In this document: positions 1 through 8,401 of the stretch, piece after piece
Layout of the letters: every line of letters begins with the position of its first letter
Position numbering within the stretch: position 1 is the first letter of the stretch
Assembly: GCA_029858965.1 (NCBI GenBank)
Contig: JAOUDZ010000019.1
Location: 1-63,848 of the forward strand
Length of the DNA: 63,848 bases
Direction of reading: 5' to 3'
From: Cyclobacteriaceae bacterium
GTDB lineage: Bacteria; Bacteroidota; Bacteroidia; Cytophagales; Cyclobacteriaceae
The notes under the pieces: model-generated
What the model saw: only the letters and a program-made list of their open reading frames with translations
The model's database searches: none
What the model was told of the DNA's origin: nothing
Position numbers and translations under genes: made by a program

Positions 1-282
1 AATCTGTATCCTGGAGCAAGTAACTTCATGAATTTCAATGTTCGGCTTCATCTCTTTGGCCATGATGCAGAACGGGCAAGGCAGATCATGTCTGAGAATA
101 ACCTCAGGCTGAATGATGATGCTGTGACCCGATGCCCAGCATGCGGATCAAAAAATATTGAACGGGATTTTCCGAAAGAACTAACCTCTACATTTGCCTC
201 TTCGCTGCGTCTCCTATTCTTTGGCCTGTTTTATCCCAGTAAAAAAGTTTATCGATGTTCTGAATGCGAATTTGAATTTTAG
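1..282 (+). CDS. DUF2007-like / zinc-ribbon protein, 3' end only
   Basis: The frame is open from the first base, and the residues before the first Met (N-L-Y-P-G-A-S-N-F) fit the middle of a DUF2007 (putative signal-transducing) domain. The gene therefore almost certainly begins upstream of the window, and Met at position 28 is probably internal. The visible part has the DUF2007-like VRL..FGHDAERARQI segment, then a zinc ribbon with CPACGSKN and a second CSEC pair near the C-terminus, separated by a hydrophobic stretch (LRLLFFGLFYPS). A small soluble or membrane-associated zinc-binding protein is likely. Its function is not known, and the family assignment is from pattern only. Confidence 0.6.
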   Translation, partial: NLYPGASNFMNFNVRLHLFGHDAERARQIMSENNLRLNDDAVTRCPACGSKNIERDFPKELTSTFASSLRLLFFGLFYPSKKVYRCSECEFEF

Positions 283-343
283 GTTGGTTAGGTCTCGTTT
301 TGTTGGTATTCAGCGTAAATTGCATAACTATCGATATTAGACT

Positions 344-853
344 ATGGCACGAATAATTGTAGGCGTAATGGGACCAGGCGAAAATGCCACACCAGAAGAG
401 AATGAGATGGCATACGACCTGGGCAAAGCGATTGCCGAAGAAGGCTGGATAACATTGACCGGAGGGAGAAGTTTTGGCATTATGGATGCATCCATGAAAG
501 GTGCATCAGAAGTTGGCGGATTGACGATCGGCATTTTGCCCGGACAAGATGACAAAGCCGCCTCTGAGAATGCCCAAATAAAAATCATTACCAGCATGGG
601 CAGCGGGCGCAATTACATAAGCGTTTTATCCAGTAATATACTTGTTATTCTTGGCATGACCGCGGGTACGGCATCGGAAGTGGCATTGGCATTGAAGTCC
701 AAGAAAAAAGTAATTCTGCTCAACCAGGATGAGATCACCATCCGGTTCTTCAAAAATTTAGGCACATACAATGTGTTGGTCAGCAAAACTGTTGTGGAAA
801 CCATTGGGCATATCAAGGATTACGTTGGTATGAACAAAAAAATGGTGAAGTAG
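344..853 (+). CDS. LOG-like Rossmann protein (TIGR00725 type)
   Basis: A 169-residue Rossmann-like protein starting at ATG 344. It begins ARIIVGVMGPG and carries EEGWITLTGGRSFGIMDASMKGA and a GMTAGTASEVALALK segment. The latter sits where LOG/lysine-decarboxylase-like proteins have PGGxGTxxE, here keeping G-T-x-x-E. This matches the TIGR00725 branch of the SLOG/LOG superfamily, nucleotide- or nucleoside-phosphate-binding proteins whose members include cytokinin-activating phosphoribohydrolases. The substrate is unknown. It has no signal peptide and is cytoplasmic. It is transcribed towards the next gene (convergent, 27 bp apart), so it is probably monocistronic or co-transcribed with the upstream zinc-ribbon gene. 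Confidence 0.75.
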   Translation: MARIIVGVMGPGENATPEENEMAYDLGKAIAEEGWITLTGGRSFGIMDASMKGASEVGGLTIGILPGQDDKAASENAQIKIITSMGSGRNYISVLSSNILVILGMTAGTASEVALALKSKKKVILLNQDEITIRFFKNLGTYNVLVSKTVVETIGHIKDYVGMNKKMVK

Positions 854-880
854 TACCACGTCCATACCACCGAAGGGTTT

Positions 881-1876
881 CTACTCCACAAGTATTATTT
901 TCGAAGCAAGCTCCCTTATCATTTTAAGTTCTTCATCGCTCAGCGAAAAGCTAAGTGCACGGACGTTGTCTCGCACCTGAGTTTTGTCACGCGCCCCAAC
1001 GAGTACGCAATCCATTGCAGGTTGTCTCGTTGTCCAATTGATAACAAGCTGCGCTAGTGTTGCCCCATGAGCGTCGGCAATAGGTTTTATAGCGTGAAGC
1101 AGTTTGTTGACGTTGTCAACGTTTTTGGCCCTATAAAATTTATTTCCTTTTCGCGTGTCACCTTCATTAAAGGTATGATCACGCTTAATTTTGCCCGTAA
1201 GAAGACCCCTTTGTAAGGGGCTGTATGGAATGATACTCATTCCATTTTTCAGGGCTTGCGGCACCACATCTTTCTCTATACCCCTGTTGACAAGGCTGTA
1301 TGGAACCTGATTTGATACAATGTCTAATGTCTCTAATGCTTCCTCAACTTGTGTTACCGCGTAATTACAAACACCAGCAGCGCGCACCTTTCCCTGCCGT
1401 ATTAATGTTGCTACAGCTTCCATTGTCTCCTGAATTGGTGTCGTAGGATCCGGCCAGTGAATCTGAAACAAGTCGACATAATCCGTTTTCAGCCGCTTCA
1501 GACTGTCCTCACATTCCTGTATCACTTTCGTCCTGCTGGAATTCTTAAATACCCGGACTGGCTTACCATCACCATCGGTAGTATCTAAATGGAATTCACC
1601 TTCAGGAGTCTTCCAGTTCAAACCATACTTGGTTAATATCTGATATTTATCCCTGGGGATACCTTCCATTGCCCGGCCTACAAGACTTTCACTTTTCCCA
1701 AATCCATAAACAGGAGCTGTATCTATGGTGGTGATACCAGCATCAAACGAAGCGCGGATAGCTTCAATCGCAGCTTGCTCTTCCGCGCCTCCCCACATCC
1801 ATCCACCGATGGCCCAGGCGCCAAAAGCAATAGGTGTTACTGCCACAGATGAATTTCCAAGTTGCTTTAATTCCAT
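881..1876 (-). CDS. Aldo/keto reductase
   Basis: An NAD(P)H-dependent oxidoreductase of the aldo/keto reductase superfamily, about 331 residues. The start was set at the ATG at 1876 (MELKQLG), because this is where AKR similarity begins; an 11-residue upstream extension looks spurious. The catalytic tetrad is visible: Asp and Tyr in DTAPVYGFGKSE, Lys in ILTKYG and His in QIHWPDP. The C-terminal cofactor-binding strand VLVGARDKTQVRDN is intact. It resembles YghZ/Tas-like AKRs acting on small aldehydes or sugars, but the substrate cannot be told. It is 66 bp downstream of the CHAT gene on the same strand and could be co-transcribed with it. Confidence 0.9.
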   Translation of the reverse strand: MELKQLGNSSVAVTPIAFGAWAIGGWMWGGAEEQAAIEAIRASFDAGITTIDTAPVYGFGKSESLVGRAMEGIPRDKYQILTKYGLNWKTPEGEFHLDTTDGDGKPVRVFKNSSRTKVIQECEDSLKRLKTDYVDLFQIHWPDPTTPIQETMEAVATLIRQGKVRAAGVCNYAVTQVEEALETLDIVSNQVPYSLVNRGIEKDVVPQALKNGMSIIPYSPLQRGLLTGKIKRDHTFNEGDTRKGNKFYRAKNVDNVNKLLHAIKPIADAHGATLAQLVINWTTRQPAMDCVLVGARDKTQVRDNVRALSFSLSDEELKMIRELASKIILVE

Positions 1877-1942
1877 ATTCGTTTCAGATTCAGGACTAGA
1901 CTGCCCCAAATTTTATTCTGCCTTGATACAGGTGGCATCGCA

Positions 1943-4801
1943 TTACATCCCCATCATCACAAAAGCGCCCCAGTAATAAGGATCCTTGTATTGGGTCATC
2001 AATTGAAGCTGCGCTTGCTTAAATGCCCTTTGCTTGTTGCCCAGTTTGATCCAATTGCTATAAAAATTGGTCATCAGCAGCTGCGTGGCAGCGTCATCCA
2101 CTTTCCATAAACTCATGATAAGTGCGTCTGCTCCTGCTACCAAAAAAGCACGCTGCAGACCGTACACACCTTCTCCGGCCTTAATATCCCCTAAACCTGT
2201 CTCGCAAGCGCTCAGCACAATCAGGTCCGTTCCCTCCAAATTTAAGTTCATTGCTTCATAGGCAGTAAGTATCCCATTATCATTGCTCACCAGGTTGGGC
2301 ATGCGCCGTCCGCTGATTGTACTTGCGGCTTCTGCCAGCATTAACCCTGAACGAAGCAACGGGTTATCATTTGCATTTTCCATATGGACACCAAATGCAA
2401 ACCCCGTTTTTTCAACATCCTGCAAAAAATAGCCATGTGTAGCAATATGCATTACAACAGGACCTTTTACAGATTTTAGATTTGCTTCAGTAGCCGTTTT
2501 TTGCATAAGCGTGCTGACCTGGTAGCCTGACGACTTTAAGATTTTAGCGATAGCATCAACCTCAACTTTGGTTCCGGGAAGCGGAATGATGTCCCCTTTG
2601 CCGTAGTCCGGAAAACCTATAAGCGTAGCATTCTTCTTCGATGCTTTGGCTTTCCTGCTTTTTATTGCAATCAAGTCCTTTGAGTTTCCTACAATAACAA
2701 TATCATACTGATTGATTACGTAATCTGCATTCGGCTTCCTGAATGTATTCAAGTTGAGTTGATTGTACACGCCATCAGGGGAGACATAGATGATTTTTTT
2801 TCCTTTTAACACGGGGTCGACCCGTGACCAATATTGTTCATACGAATATTCATCCTCAACCCTTTGCTGAATGGCATTTTGATAAAACTTTGCATATCGC
2901 GTATCCATCTGCTGTCCGTTATCCATAACGACAAGCCTTGGTATTTCAGTTGTTTTGGTCAGCACCAGTGCTGCATAGCTGGAATTGTTACCAAAGGCTT
3001 GATCGTATTTACGAACATTGATGATCTCTACTGCTGCTTCATTATCACCCAGCAAACTTCTTATTTGCCTGAAACTCATCTTCTGTGATGAATATCCAGA
3101 GGAGAAATCAGCTGAGCGCTCTGATATTTTTCTTTCCAGCGCGTTAGTAGCACGCTCAAGCGAATCAAGATCAATTTTTTGGATTTTTAAATCTTCTTTT
3201 GAATAAGCGTATAGCCTTGCCAATGTTTCCTTTTGGTCAAGCCAGGCGACATAATCCTTAATCAGCTTTACATCACCACTGGAAAGAATACTTTGCTTTA
3301 CTTTGTTGGTAGAGTTCAACAGCAATGCCTTGGTAGCAATCCGGTAATCGAACAGATCCTGAACAATGGAAGGATTTGTTACACTTGCTTCGATGGCGAA
3401 ATTATAAAATCGTTGAAAGCGCGGCGACAGAACATCCCAATACTTGGTCTTTTCCGCCTCACTCATCGGTGGAAAATAACTATTGATGAACTCCAGCGTC
3501 TTGTCCATTACTTCGTGATACGCAGTAATCGCATTTGGCCATGCATTTCGCTTCCAGTTTAGAATTGCGATATCCTCCTGCGACTGAACAAAATGTGGAT
3601 GATTTTTTCCCAGCGTTATTTCGCGTATGGCTAGTGCCTTTTGCAGCAAGGGTTCTGCTTCCGCGTATCGTGCTTTATATCTGTAAAAATTTCCAAGATC
3701 GCTGGCGGACTTTGCATAGGCCGGGTTCTCTTCCCCAAAGCTTGACTTGTAAATGGCAGCAGATTTTTTCAACAATTCTTCTACCTTATCTTCTTTACCC
3801 ATCACCATATACAAGGCTGCCTGATTATTCAGCATGCTTGCATAGTCGGGGTTGGTTTTCCCAAGCCGTTTTTCCATGCTGATATAGATCGATTCAGCTT
3901 CAGCAAATCTGTTCATCTGCCGATAAAGCAGGGCCTGGTTTGACAGAAATTTAAGATGGTTGGTGGATTTGCTGCTTTGCAGTTTTTCTGCTATGCCTAT
4001 GGCTTCTTTGAGTAATTTATCGGCTTCTTCATACCGGCCGATAGCTTGAAAAAGCATCGCCTCGTTGTTCAAGGCGATAGCATATGGCATAGCAGACTGT
4101 AATCCCTTGCCCTTCATAATGGAAATTGCAGTTACAAAATCTTTTTCAGCATCATTGTACCGGGCCAGATTATATTTTAACACGCCATAGTTATTGAGTG
4201 AGGCGGCAACACCCGTATTATTTTCTCCAAACTTCGCCTTCCGCATGGCAAGTGCCTGAGCGGTAAAATCTTCAGCCTGCGTGAAACGGCCCATGGTGGC
4301 GTACAACAATCCCTCATTGGAAATGGTTTTCAGATATCCGATATCCTGCTTTAGCCCGGCTGCTTCATATGCTGTCTTAGCCAAAACAAATTTCTTTTCA
4401 GCCAATGCAAATTTTGCATTGGCATAAAAGACTTCACCCATCTCAAGGTTGAACCGCGCACGTTCCGCCTCTGTAAGTTCTGAATTCTTATAAAACGATG
4501 AGGTGAGGCTTACCATAGAAGTGACCTTGGCACTGCCCTCCCCCTTTTCTTTAACATCGAATAGCCCGGAGTTATCGCTCAACAAGATGGCATAATCAAA
4601 GTCCGTGGAGTCAAATTCGTCGCGGGCCTTCTTCATGTCGTCCAACACGGCCGTGGCAAGCTTATCCCTATTCTCTTTTGTATTTAGCTTTTTCGCCTGA
4701 TCAATAGCTGCTCTTTGGATATCCTTCAAAAGCTGGGCTTTTGTCTGGACAGCCATCGAAAGAAATAATATGAAAGATAAGATTATGGGAATCCCCCTCA
4801 T
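1943..4801 (-). CDS. Secreted TPR - CHAT domain protein (caspase-like peptidase family)
   Basis: A 952-residue protein starting at ATG 4801; the frame opens further upstream only through a TTG. It has a signal peptide (MRGIPIILSFILFLSMAVQTKAQ), so it should be exported or surface-attached. Residues about 100-470 are tetratricopeptide repeats of the kinesin-light-chain-like type (A..Y.eAe.l...al.i), followed by a helical region and a C-terminal CHAT domain (about 640-952). The His-Cys dyad is present: His in HIATHGYF (about residue 789) and Cys in LSACETGLG (about residue 866). CHAT proteins are clan CD cysteine peptidases related to separase and caspases; many bacterial ones are activated through their TPR part. 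No substrate candidate such as a gasdermin or Csx30-like gene lies beside it. Whether it is an active peptidase is inferred from the intact dyad only. Confidence 0.85.
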   Translation of the reverse strand: MRGIPIILSFILFLSMAVQTKAQLLKDIQRAAIDQAKKLNTKENRDKLATAVLDDMKKARDEFDSTDFDYAILLSDNSGLFDVKEKGEGSAKVTSMVSLTSSFYKNSELTEAERARFNLEMGEVFYANAKFALAEKKFVLAKTAYEAAGLKQDIGYLKTISNEGLLYATMGRFTQAEDFTAQALAMRKAKFGENNTGVAASLNNYGVLKYNLARYNDAEKDFVTAISIMKGKGLQSAMPYAIALNNEAMLFQAIGRYEEADKLLKEAIGIAEKLQSSKSTNHLKFLSNQALLYRQMNRFAEAESIYISMEKRLGKTNPDYASMLNNQAALYMVMGKEDKVEELLKKSAAIYKSSFGEENPAYAKSASDLGNFYRYKARYAEAEPLLQKALAIREITLGKNHPHFVQSQEDIAILNWKRNAWPNAITAYHEVMDKTLEFINSYFPPMSEAEKTKYWDVLSPRFQRFYNFAIEASVTNPSIVQDLFDYRIATKALLLNSTNKVKQSILSSGDVKLIKDYVAWLDQKETLARLYAYSKEDLKIQKIDLDSLERATNALERKISERSADFSSGYSSQKMSFRQIRSLLGDNEAAVEIINVRKYDQAFGNNSSYAALVLTKTTEIPRLVVMDNGQQMDTRYAKFYQNAIQQRVEDEYSYEQYWSRVDPVLKGKKIIYVSPDGVYNQLNLNTFRKPNADYVINQYDIVIVGNSKDLIAIKSRKAKASKKNATLIGFPDYGKGDIIPLPGTKVEVDAIAKILKSSGYQVSTLMQKTATEANLKSVKGPVVMHIATHGYFLQDVEKTGFAFGVHMENANDNPLLRSGLMLAEAASTISGRRMPNLVSNDNGILTAYEAMNLNLEGTDLIVLSACETGLGDIKAGEGVYGLQRAFLVAGADALIMSLWKVDDAATQLLMTNFYSNWIKLGNKQRAFKQAQLQLMTQYKDPYYWGAFVMMGM

Positions 4802-4936
4802 GATCAATATGGTTACAACATGCAAAATTAGGCCAAAAACGAGATTTGAGGCTTAAAATTTATCAATTGTTATCCGACAAAAATTTTCTATGAAGACCGC
4901 TTGGTCTTGTTTTTCAAGATAACCCATGTATGCAAA

Positions 4937-5869
4937 TCATTTAACGTCACTTTCCCGGTACGCTTTAATCAATGCTAACTCACCTTCTTTCCCCTCTTTT
5001 GAATTCCCGTGCTCCATTCCCCAAACGCCCCGATAACCCTTGTCATGAACATGCTGGAATATGTTCTTGTAATTTATTTCACCGGTTGTAGGCTCCTTTC
5101 TTCCAGGATTATCACCAATCTGGAAGTAGCCGATTTCTTCATAGCAAAGGTCAATGTTGTTGATGAGATTTCCAGCGTTTCGCTGCATATGATATATATC
5201 AAAGAGGATTTTGCACGATGGGCTGTTAACGGCCTTGCAGATTTGATACGTCTGGTCAGGGTATCGCAGGAAGAGTTCTGGTGTGTCACTCAACGGTTCG
5301 AGCACCATGACCAGTCCATGGGGCTCAAAAATTTCAGCGCCGCGTCGCAATGCATCCACTACATTTGCAGTTTGAATACCCATTGGCATACTGCGTTCGA
5401 AAAAGCCCGGGACTACCGTCATCCATTTCGCGTTTACCCGCTTGGCTAGCTCAACGCAATCTTTGCAAGTCTTTAAAAACAGATCCTTGAACTCCTGTTT
5501 ACCTGTTGTGAGCGATATCTTCCAGTTATCGCCTCCATCCACTACAAAAACGCCCATCGCCATTCCGAGCTTTGACAAGGTGGCCGCAATGCTGTTTTGT
5601 TCTTCTTTGGGACGCGCGAGCATGCCGTTGTCTTCAATGGCCCGAAACCCTTGTTGGTGCATAAAGTTTATCTGTTGGATAAAATCCTTGCCTCCATGAT
5701 TATTAAACATTCCATAATGTGGTGCGAACTTAAGGGTGAATGGTTTCTCGGCAGCCACATCCAAGGCTTTGGTTCCTGTAGTGAATGACGGCGATGCGAA
5801 AACATTTCCCACTGCAACAGAAGAGGCCGCTGCAGTCAGGGAATTACGGAGAAAGTTTCTTCTTTTCAT
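4937..5869 (-). CDS. Exported hydroxypyruvate-isomerase-like TIM barrel
   Basis: A 310-residue xylose-isomerase-like TIM barrel (AP endonuclease 2 family). The start at ATG 5869 gives an N-terminus with an RRNFLR Tat-type motif and a hydrophobic stretch ending near VFAS, so export by Tat is predicted. Metal-ligand regions typical of hydroxypyruvate isomerase are visible: VLEPLSDTP, FDIYHMQRNAGNL, QIGDNPGRKEPTTGEINY and WGMEHGNS. The family includes hydroxypyruvate isomerase (Hyi), tagatose/ribulose epimerases and inosose dehydratases, so the exact substrate is open. Export of such an enzyme fits the periplasmic sugar-oxidation sets common in Bacteroidota, and another exported oxidoreductase lies at 8402-9736. 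Confidence 0.75.
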   Translation of the reverse strand: MKRRNFLRNSLTAAASSVAVGNVFASPSFTTGTKALDVAAEKPFTLKFAPHYGMFNNHGGKDFIQQINFMHQQGFRAIEDNGMLARPKEEQNSIAATLSKLGMAMGVFVVDGGDNWKISLTTGKQEFKDLFLKTCKDCVELAKRVNAKWMTVVPGFFERSMPMGIQTANVVDALRRGAEIFEPHGLVMVLEPLSDTPELFLRYPDQTYQICKAVNSPSCKILFDIYHMQRNAGNLINNIDLCYEEIGYFQIGDNPGRKEPTTGEINYKNIFQHVHDKGYRGVWGMEHGNSKEGKEGELALIKAYRESDVK

Positions 5870-6078
5870 TGTGTTGCCATTAAAGGGTATAATTTCCAGA
5901 ATAGAGCAGACAGAACCCAAGGTAAAACATTCTCTGAAAAAAGCATTCATGGAACGACCTATTTCGCGTTAGATGCCTCAACCCTAACATCCACGAAGCA
6001 TTCGCTCCGATTAAGAACCTCTATGTAATGATTAAGCTGCCAGTTGTATTAACTTGCCGCCGACAACGGAAATACTGA

Positions 6079-7269
6079 ATGAAACTCTATATAAATATCA
6101 CCAGAGCAGTGATCCAGGCGCTCGAAATGATCTTTGAAGGCAACAAGTATGCGGATAAAGTCATCGAAAAAGTATTAAAGCAAAACCCCAAGTGGGGCGC
6201 GCGCGACAGACGTTTCATTGCTGAGACCACATATGACATCGTACGTTGGCAACGTTTATTGCAAAATATTACGGAAGCCGACGCCAATGATTACTGGAAG
6301 TTACTGGGTGGTTGGTGCGTCCTCCATGATATTCCGCTTCCTGCCTGGGTTGAGTTTAGCGGGCTTTCCGAAAAGAAAATTTTTGAACGCCTGGACAAAA
6401 TGAATGCGATCAGAAGATTCAGGGAATCAATTCCCGATTGGTTAGATACATTGGGAGAAGACCAGCTTGGAGATCGGTGGGATGAAGAATTGCATGCCTT
6501 GAATAAAGAAGCCCACGTGATATTGCGTGCCAATACATTAAAAATATCGACCGGGGATCTCCAACAATACCTGAAGGAAACCGGGATCGAGAATACTGCA
6601 CTTCAGGAATTTCCACATGCACTTGTCTTAAAAGAACGTCAAAACGTATTTCGTCATCCTGCCTTTAAAGATGGTCTTTTTGAGGTGCAGGATGCCGCCT
6701 CTCAGCTGATTGCACCATTCATGCGCGTGGAGCCAGGCATGCGTGTAGTGGATGCGTGTGCGGGAGCCGGGGGAAAAACACTCCACATTGCCGCACTGAT
6801 GAAAAACAAAGGCCGCATCATTGGTCTGGATGTAGAACAATGGAAACTCGAAGAACTTCGAAAGCGTGCGAGACGGGCGGGCGTAGGTAACCTTGAAACA
6901 CGGATCATCGAATCTTCTAAAACCATCAAGCGACTGGAAAACTCTGCAGATCGTCTATTGCTGGACGTTCCGTGTTCAGGGCTTGGTGTCCTAAAACGCA
7001 ACCCTGATGCCAAATGGAAATTATCGCCCGAATTTATTACGCAAGTAAAGGAACTGCAGCAGCATATTCTGCAGGATTATGGAAACATTCTAAAAAAGGG
7101 TGGATTGATGGTCTATTCTACCTGCAGTATACTGCCTGCCGAAAATGAACAACAGATTGAAGTATTCCTGTCCAAGAACAAAGATGGATTTGAATTCGTA
7201 GAAGAACGGTACAGTTGGCCATCTGCGGGATTTGACGGGTTCTACATGGCCCTTATCAGGAAAAAATAG
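6079..7269 (+). CDS. RsmB/NOP2-family rRNA (cytosine-5) methyltransferase
   Basis: An S-adenosylmethionine-dependent RNA m5C methyltransferase of 396 residues. The N-terminal roughly 130 residues are the NusB-like RNA-binding helical domain, followed by a PUA-like/linker region and the Rossmann methyltransferase domain. Visible motifs are DACAGAGGKT (SAM binding, about 225-234), LLDVPCSGLGVLKRNPD with the release Cys at about 299, and VYSTCSILPAENE with the catalytic Cys at about 349. RsmB methylates C967 of 16S rRNA in E. coli; the precise target here is inferred. Its 3' end lies about 95 bp before the next gene on the same strand. Confidence 0.88.
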   Translation: MKLYINITRAVIQALEMIFEGNKYADKVIEKVLKQNPKWGARDRRFIAETTYDIVRWQRLLQNITEADANDYWKLLGGWCVLHDIPLPAWVEFSGLSEKKIFERLDKMNAIRRFRESIPDWLDTLGEDQLGDRWDEELHALNKEAHVILRANTLKISTGDLQQYLKETGIENTALQEFPHALVLKERQNVFRHPAFKDGLFEVQDAASQLIAPFMRVEPGMRVVDACAGAGGKTLHIAALMKNKGRIIGLDVEQWKLEELRKRARRAGVGNLETRIIESSKTIKRLENSADRLLLDVPCSGLGVLKRNPDAKWKLSPEFITQVKELQQHILQDYGNILKKGGLMVYSTCSILPAENEQQIEVFLSKNKDGFEFVEERYSWPSAGFDGFYMALIRKK

Positions 7270-7363
7270 TCACGATAATTTTTCTTTTCACCATACAGAC
7301 CATGCAACACCCGTTGCAGGCATGTTCAGATTTCCCTACCTTGAAAGTCCATTTAAGCTTTTG

Positions 7364-8317
7364 ATGTTGAAATCACTTTTGATTGTCTTTTGCCTTTCTT
7401 CTTGCATCCCATCCATTTGCGCTCAGGATTTTAAGCCGTATGAACAACGTATTCCAAAGACCGAAATAACATTCAAAATGGTCCCGATACCGGCTGGCAC
7501 ATTTACGATTGGAAGCCCCTATAGTGAAACCGGGAGAGATCAAGACGAAGGACCGCAAAGAAAGGTGGAAATATCTGCCTTTTGGATGGGGGTACATGAG
7601 GTAACTTTTTCAGAATGGGATGCATTCTTTAAGAATATGGAAGTACCGCAAACCAAAGCGATTGAGGTTGATGCGGTATCCCGCCCAACCGCTCAATATA
7701 TCGATCTGACCTGGGGAATGGGTCGGGATGGAAAACAACCAACGAACAGCATGAGCCAAACGGCTGCCATTATGTACTGCAAATGGCTGTATACACAGAC
7801 AGGAATCTTCTATAGATTGCCTACTGAAGCTGAATGGGAATATGCCTGCCGGGCCGGGACCACAACAGCGTATTCATTTGGAAATGATCCTGCGGCCCTG
7901 GCAGCGTACGGATATTTCAAGGACAATAGTGGTGGGAAATTTCACAAAGTTTCGCAACTTAAGCCAAATCCGTGGGGGCTCTATGATATGGAAGGCAATT
8001 TGAGTGAATGGACCCTGGATCAATATGACGCACAGGCTTATGAAAAGCTTCCCAACAAAAGCAAAAACCCATTAACCCCTCCTGGGTCAAAATATCCGCG
8101 GGTCGTACGGGGGGGGGCTTATACGGAGGCGGCCACTGAGTCGCGTTGCGCCAATCGCATTTCCTCATTGACAGATTGGAATAGACGCGATCCGCAAATA
8201 CCAAAAAGCAGATGGTGGATGACGGATGGAATGACTGTAGGATTCAGGCTGGTTAGACCATTCGAGCAACCCTCAAAGGAGGAAATAGCAGAATTCTTCA
8301 ATGCATACCTGAAATAA
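7364..8317 (+). CDS. FGE/SUMF1-like (formylglycine-generating-enzyme family) secreted protein
   Basis: A 317-residue protein with an FGE-sulfatase (SUMF1/EgtB/PvdO) fold. The start was chosen at ATG 7364 because a clear signal sequence follows (MLKSLLIVFCLSSCIPSICAQ); an LSSC within it could be a lipobox. The domain shows MVPIPAGTFTIGS, GVHEVTFSEW, YRLPTEAEWEYACRAGT, NPWGLYDMEGNLSEW, RVVRGGAY and VGFRLVRP. Only one Cys (SRCANR) lies near the site where true FGE has its catalytic Cys pair, so sulfatase maturation is unlikely. The fold is reused for many carbohydrate- or protein-binding roles in Bacteroidota. No sulfatase gene is adjacent, and the function is unknown. Confidence 0.8.
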   Translation: MLKSLLIVFCLSSCIPSICAQDFKPYEQRIPKTEITFKMVPIPAGTFTIGSPYSETGRDQDEGPQRKVEISAFWMGVHEVTFSEWDAFFKNMEVPQTKAIEVDAVSRPTAQYIDLTWGMGRDGKQPTNSMSQTAAIMYCKWLYTQTGIFYRLPTEAEWEYACRAGTTTAYSFGNDPAALAAYGYFKDNSGGKFHKVSQLKPNPWGLYDMEGNLSEWTLDQYDAQAYEKLPNKSKNPLTPPGSKYPRVVRGGAYTEAATESRCANRISSLTDWNRRDPQIPKSRWWMTDGMTVGFRLVRPFEQPSKEEIAEFFNAYLK

Positions 8318-8401
8318 ACAATGGACCCGCGAGGTCGCTGAAATAGCCAAGTGATAATCTAATAAATCTGGGACAAAAATAAATCTTAAAAACCATATCT
8401 A

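Noticed and set aside
344-853. LOG-like protein as part of a defence or cytokinin system
   Set aside because: It is a small conserved family member with no linked partner; the PGGxGTxxE motif is changed and context is ordinary.
7364-8317. FGE-like protein as a true sulfatase-activating enzyme
   Set aside because: It lacks the catalytic Cys pair of formylglycine-generating enzyme and has no neighbouring sulfatase.
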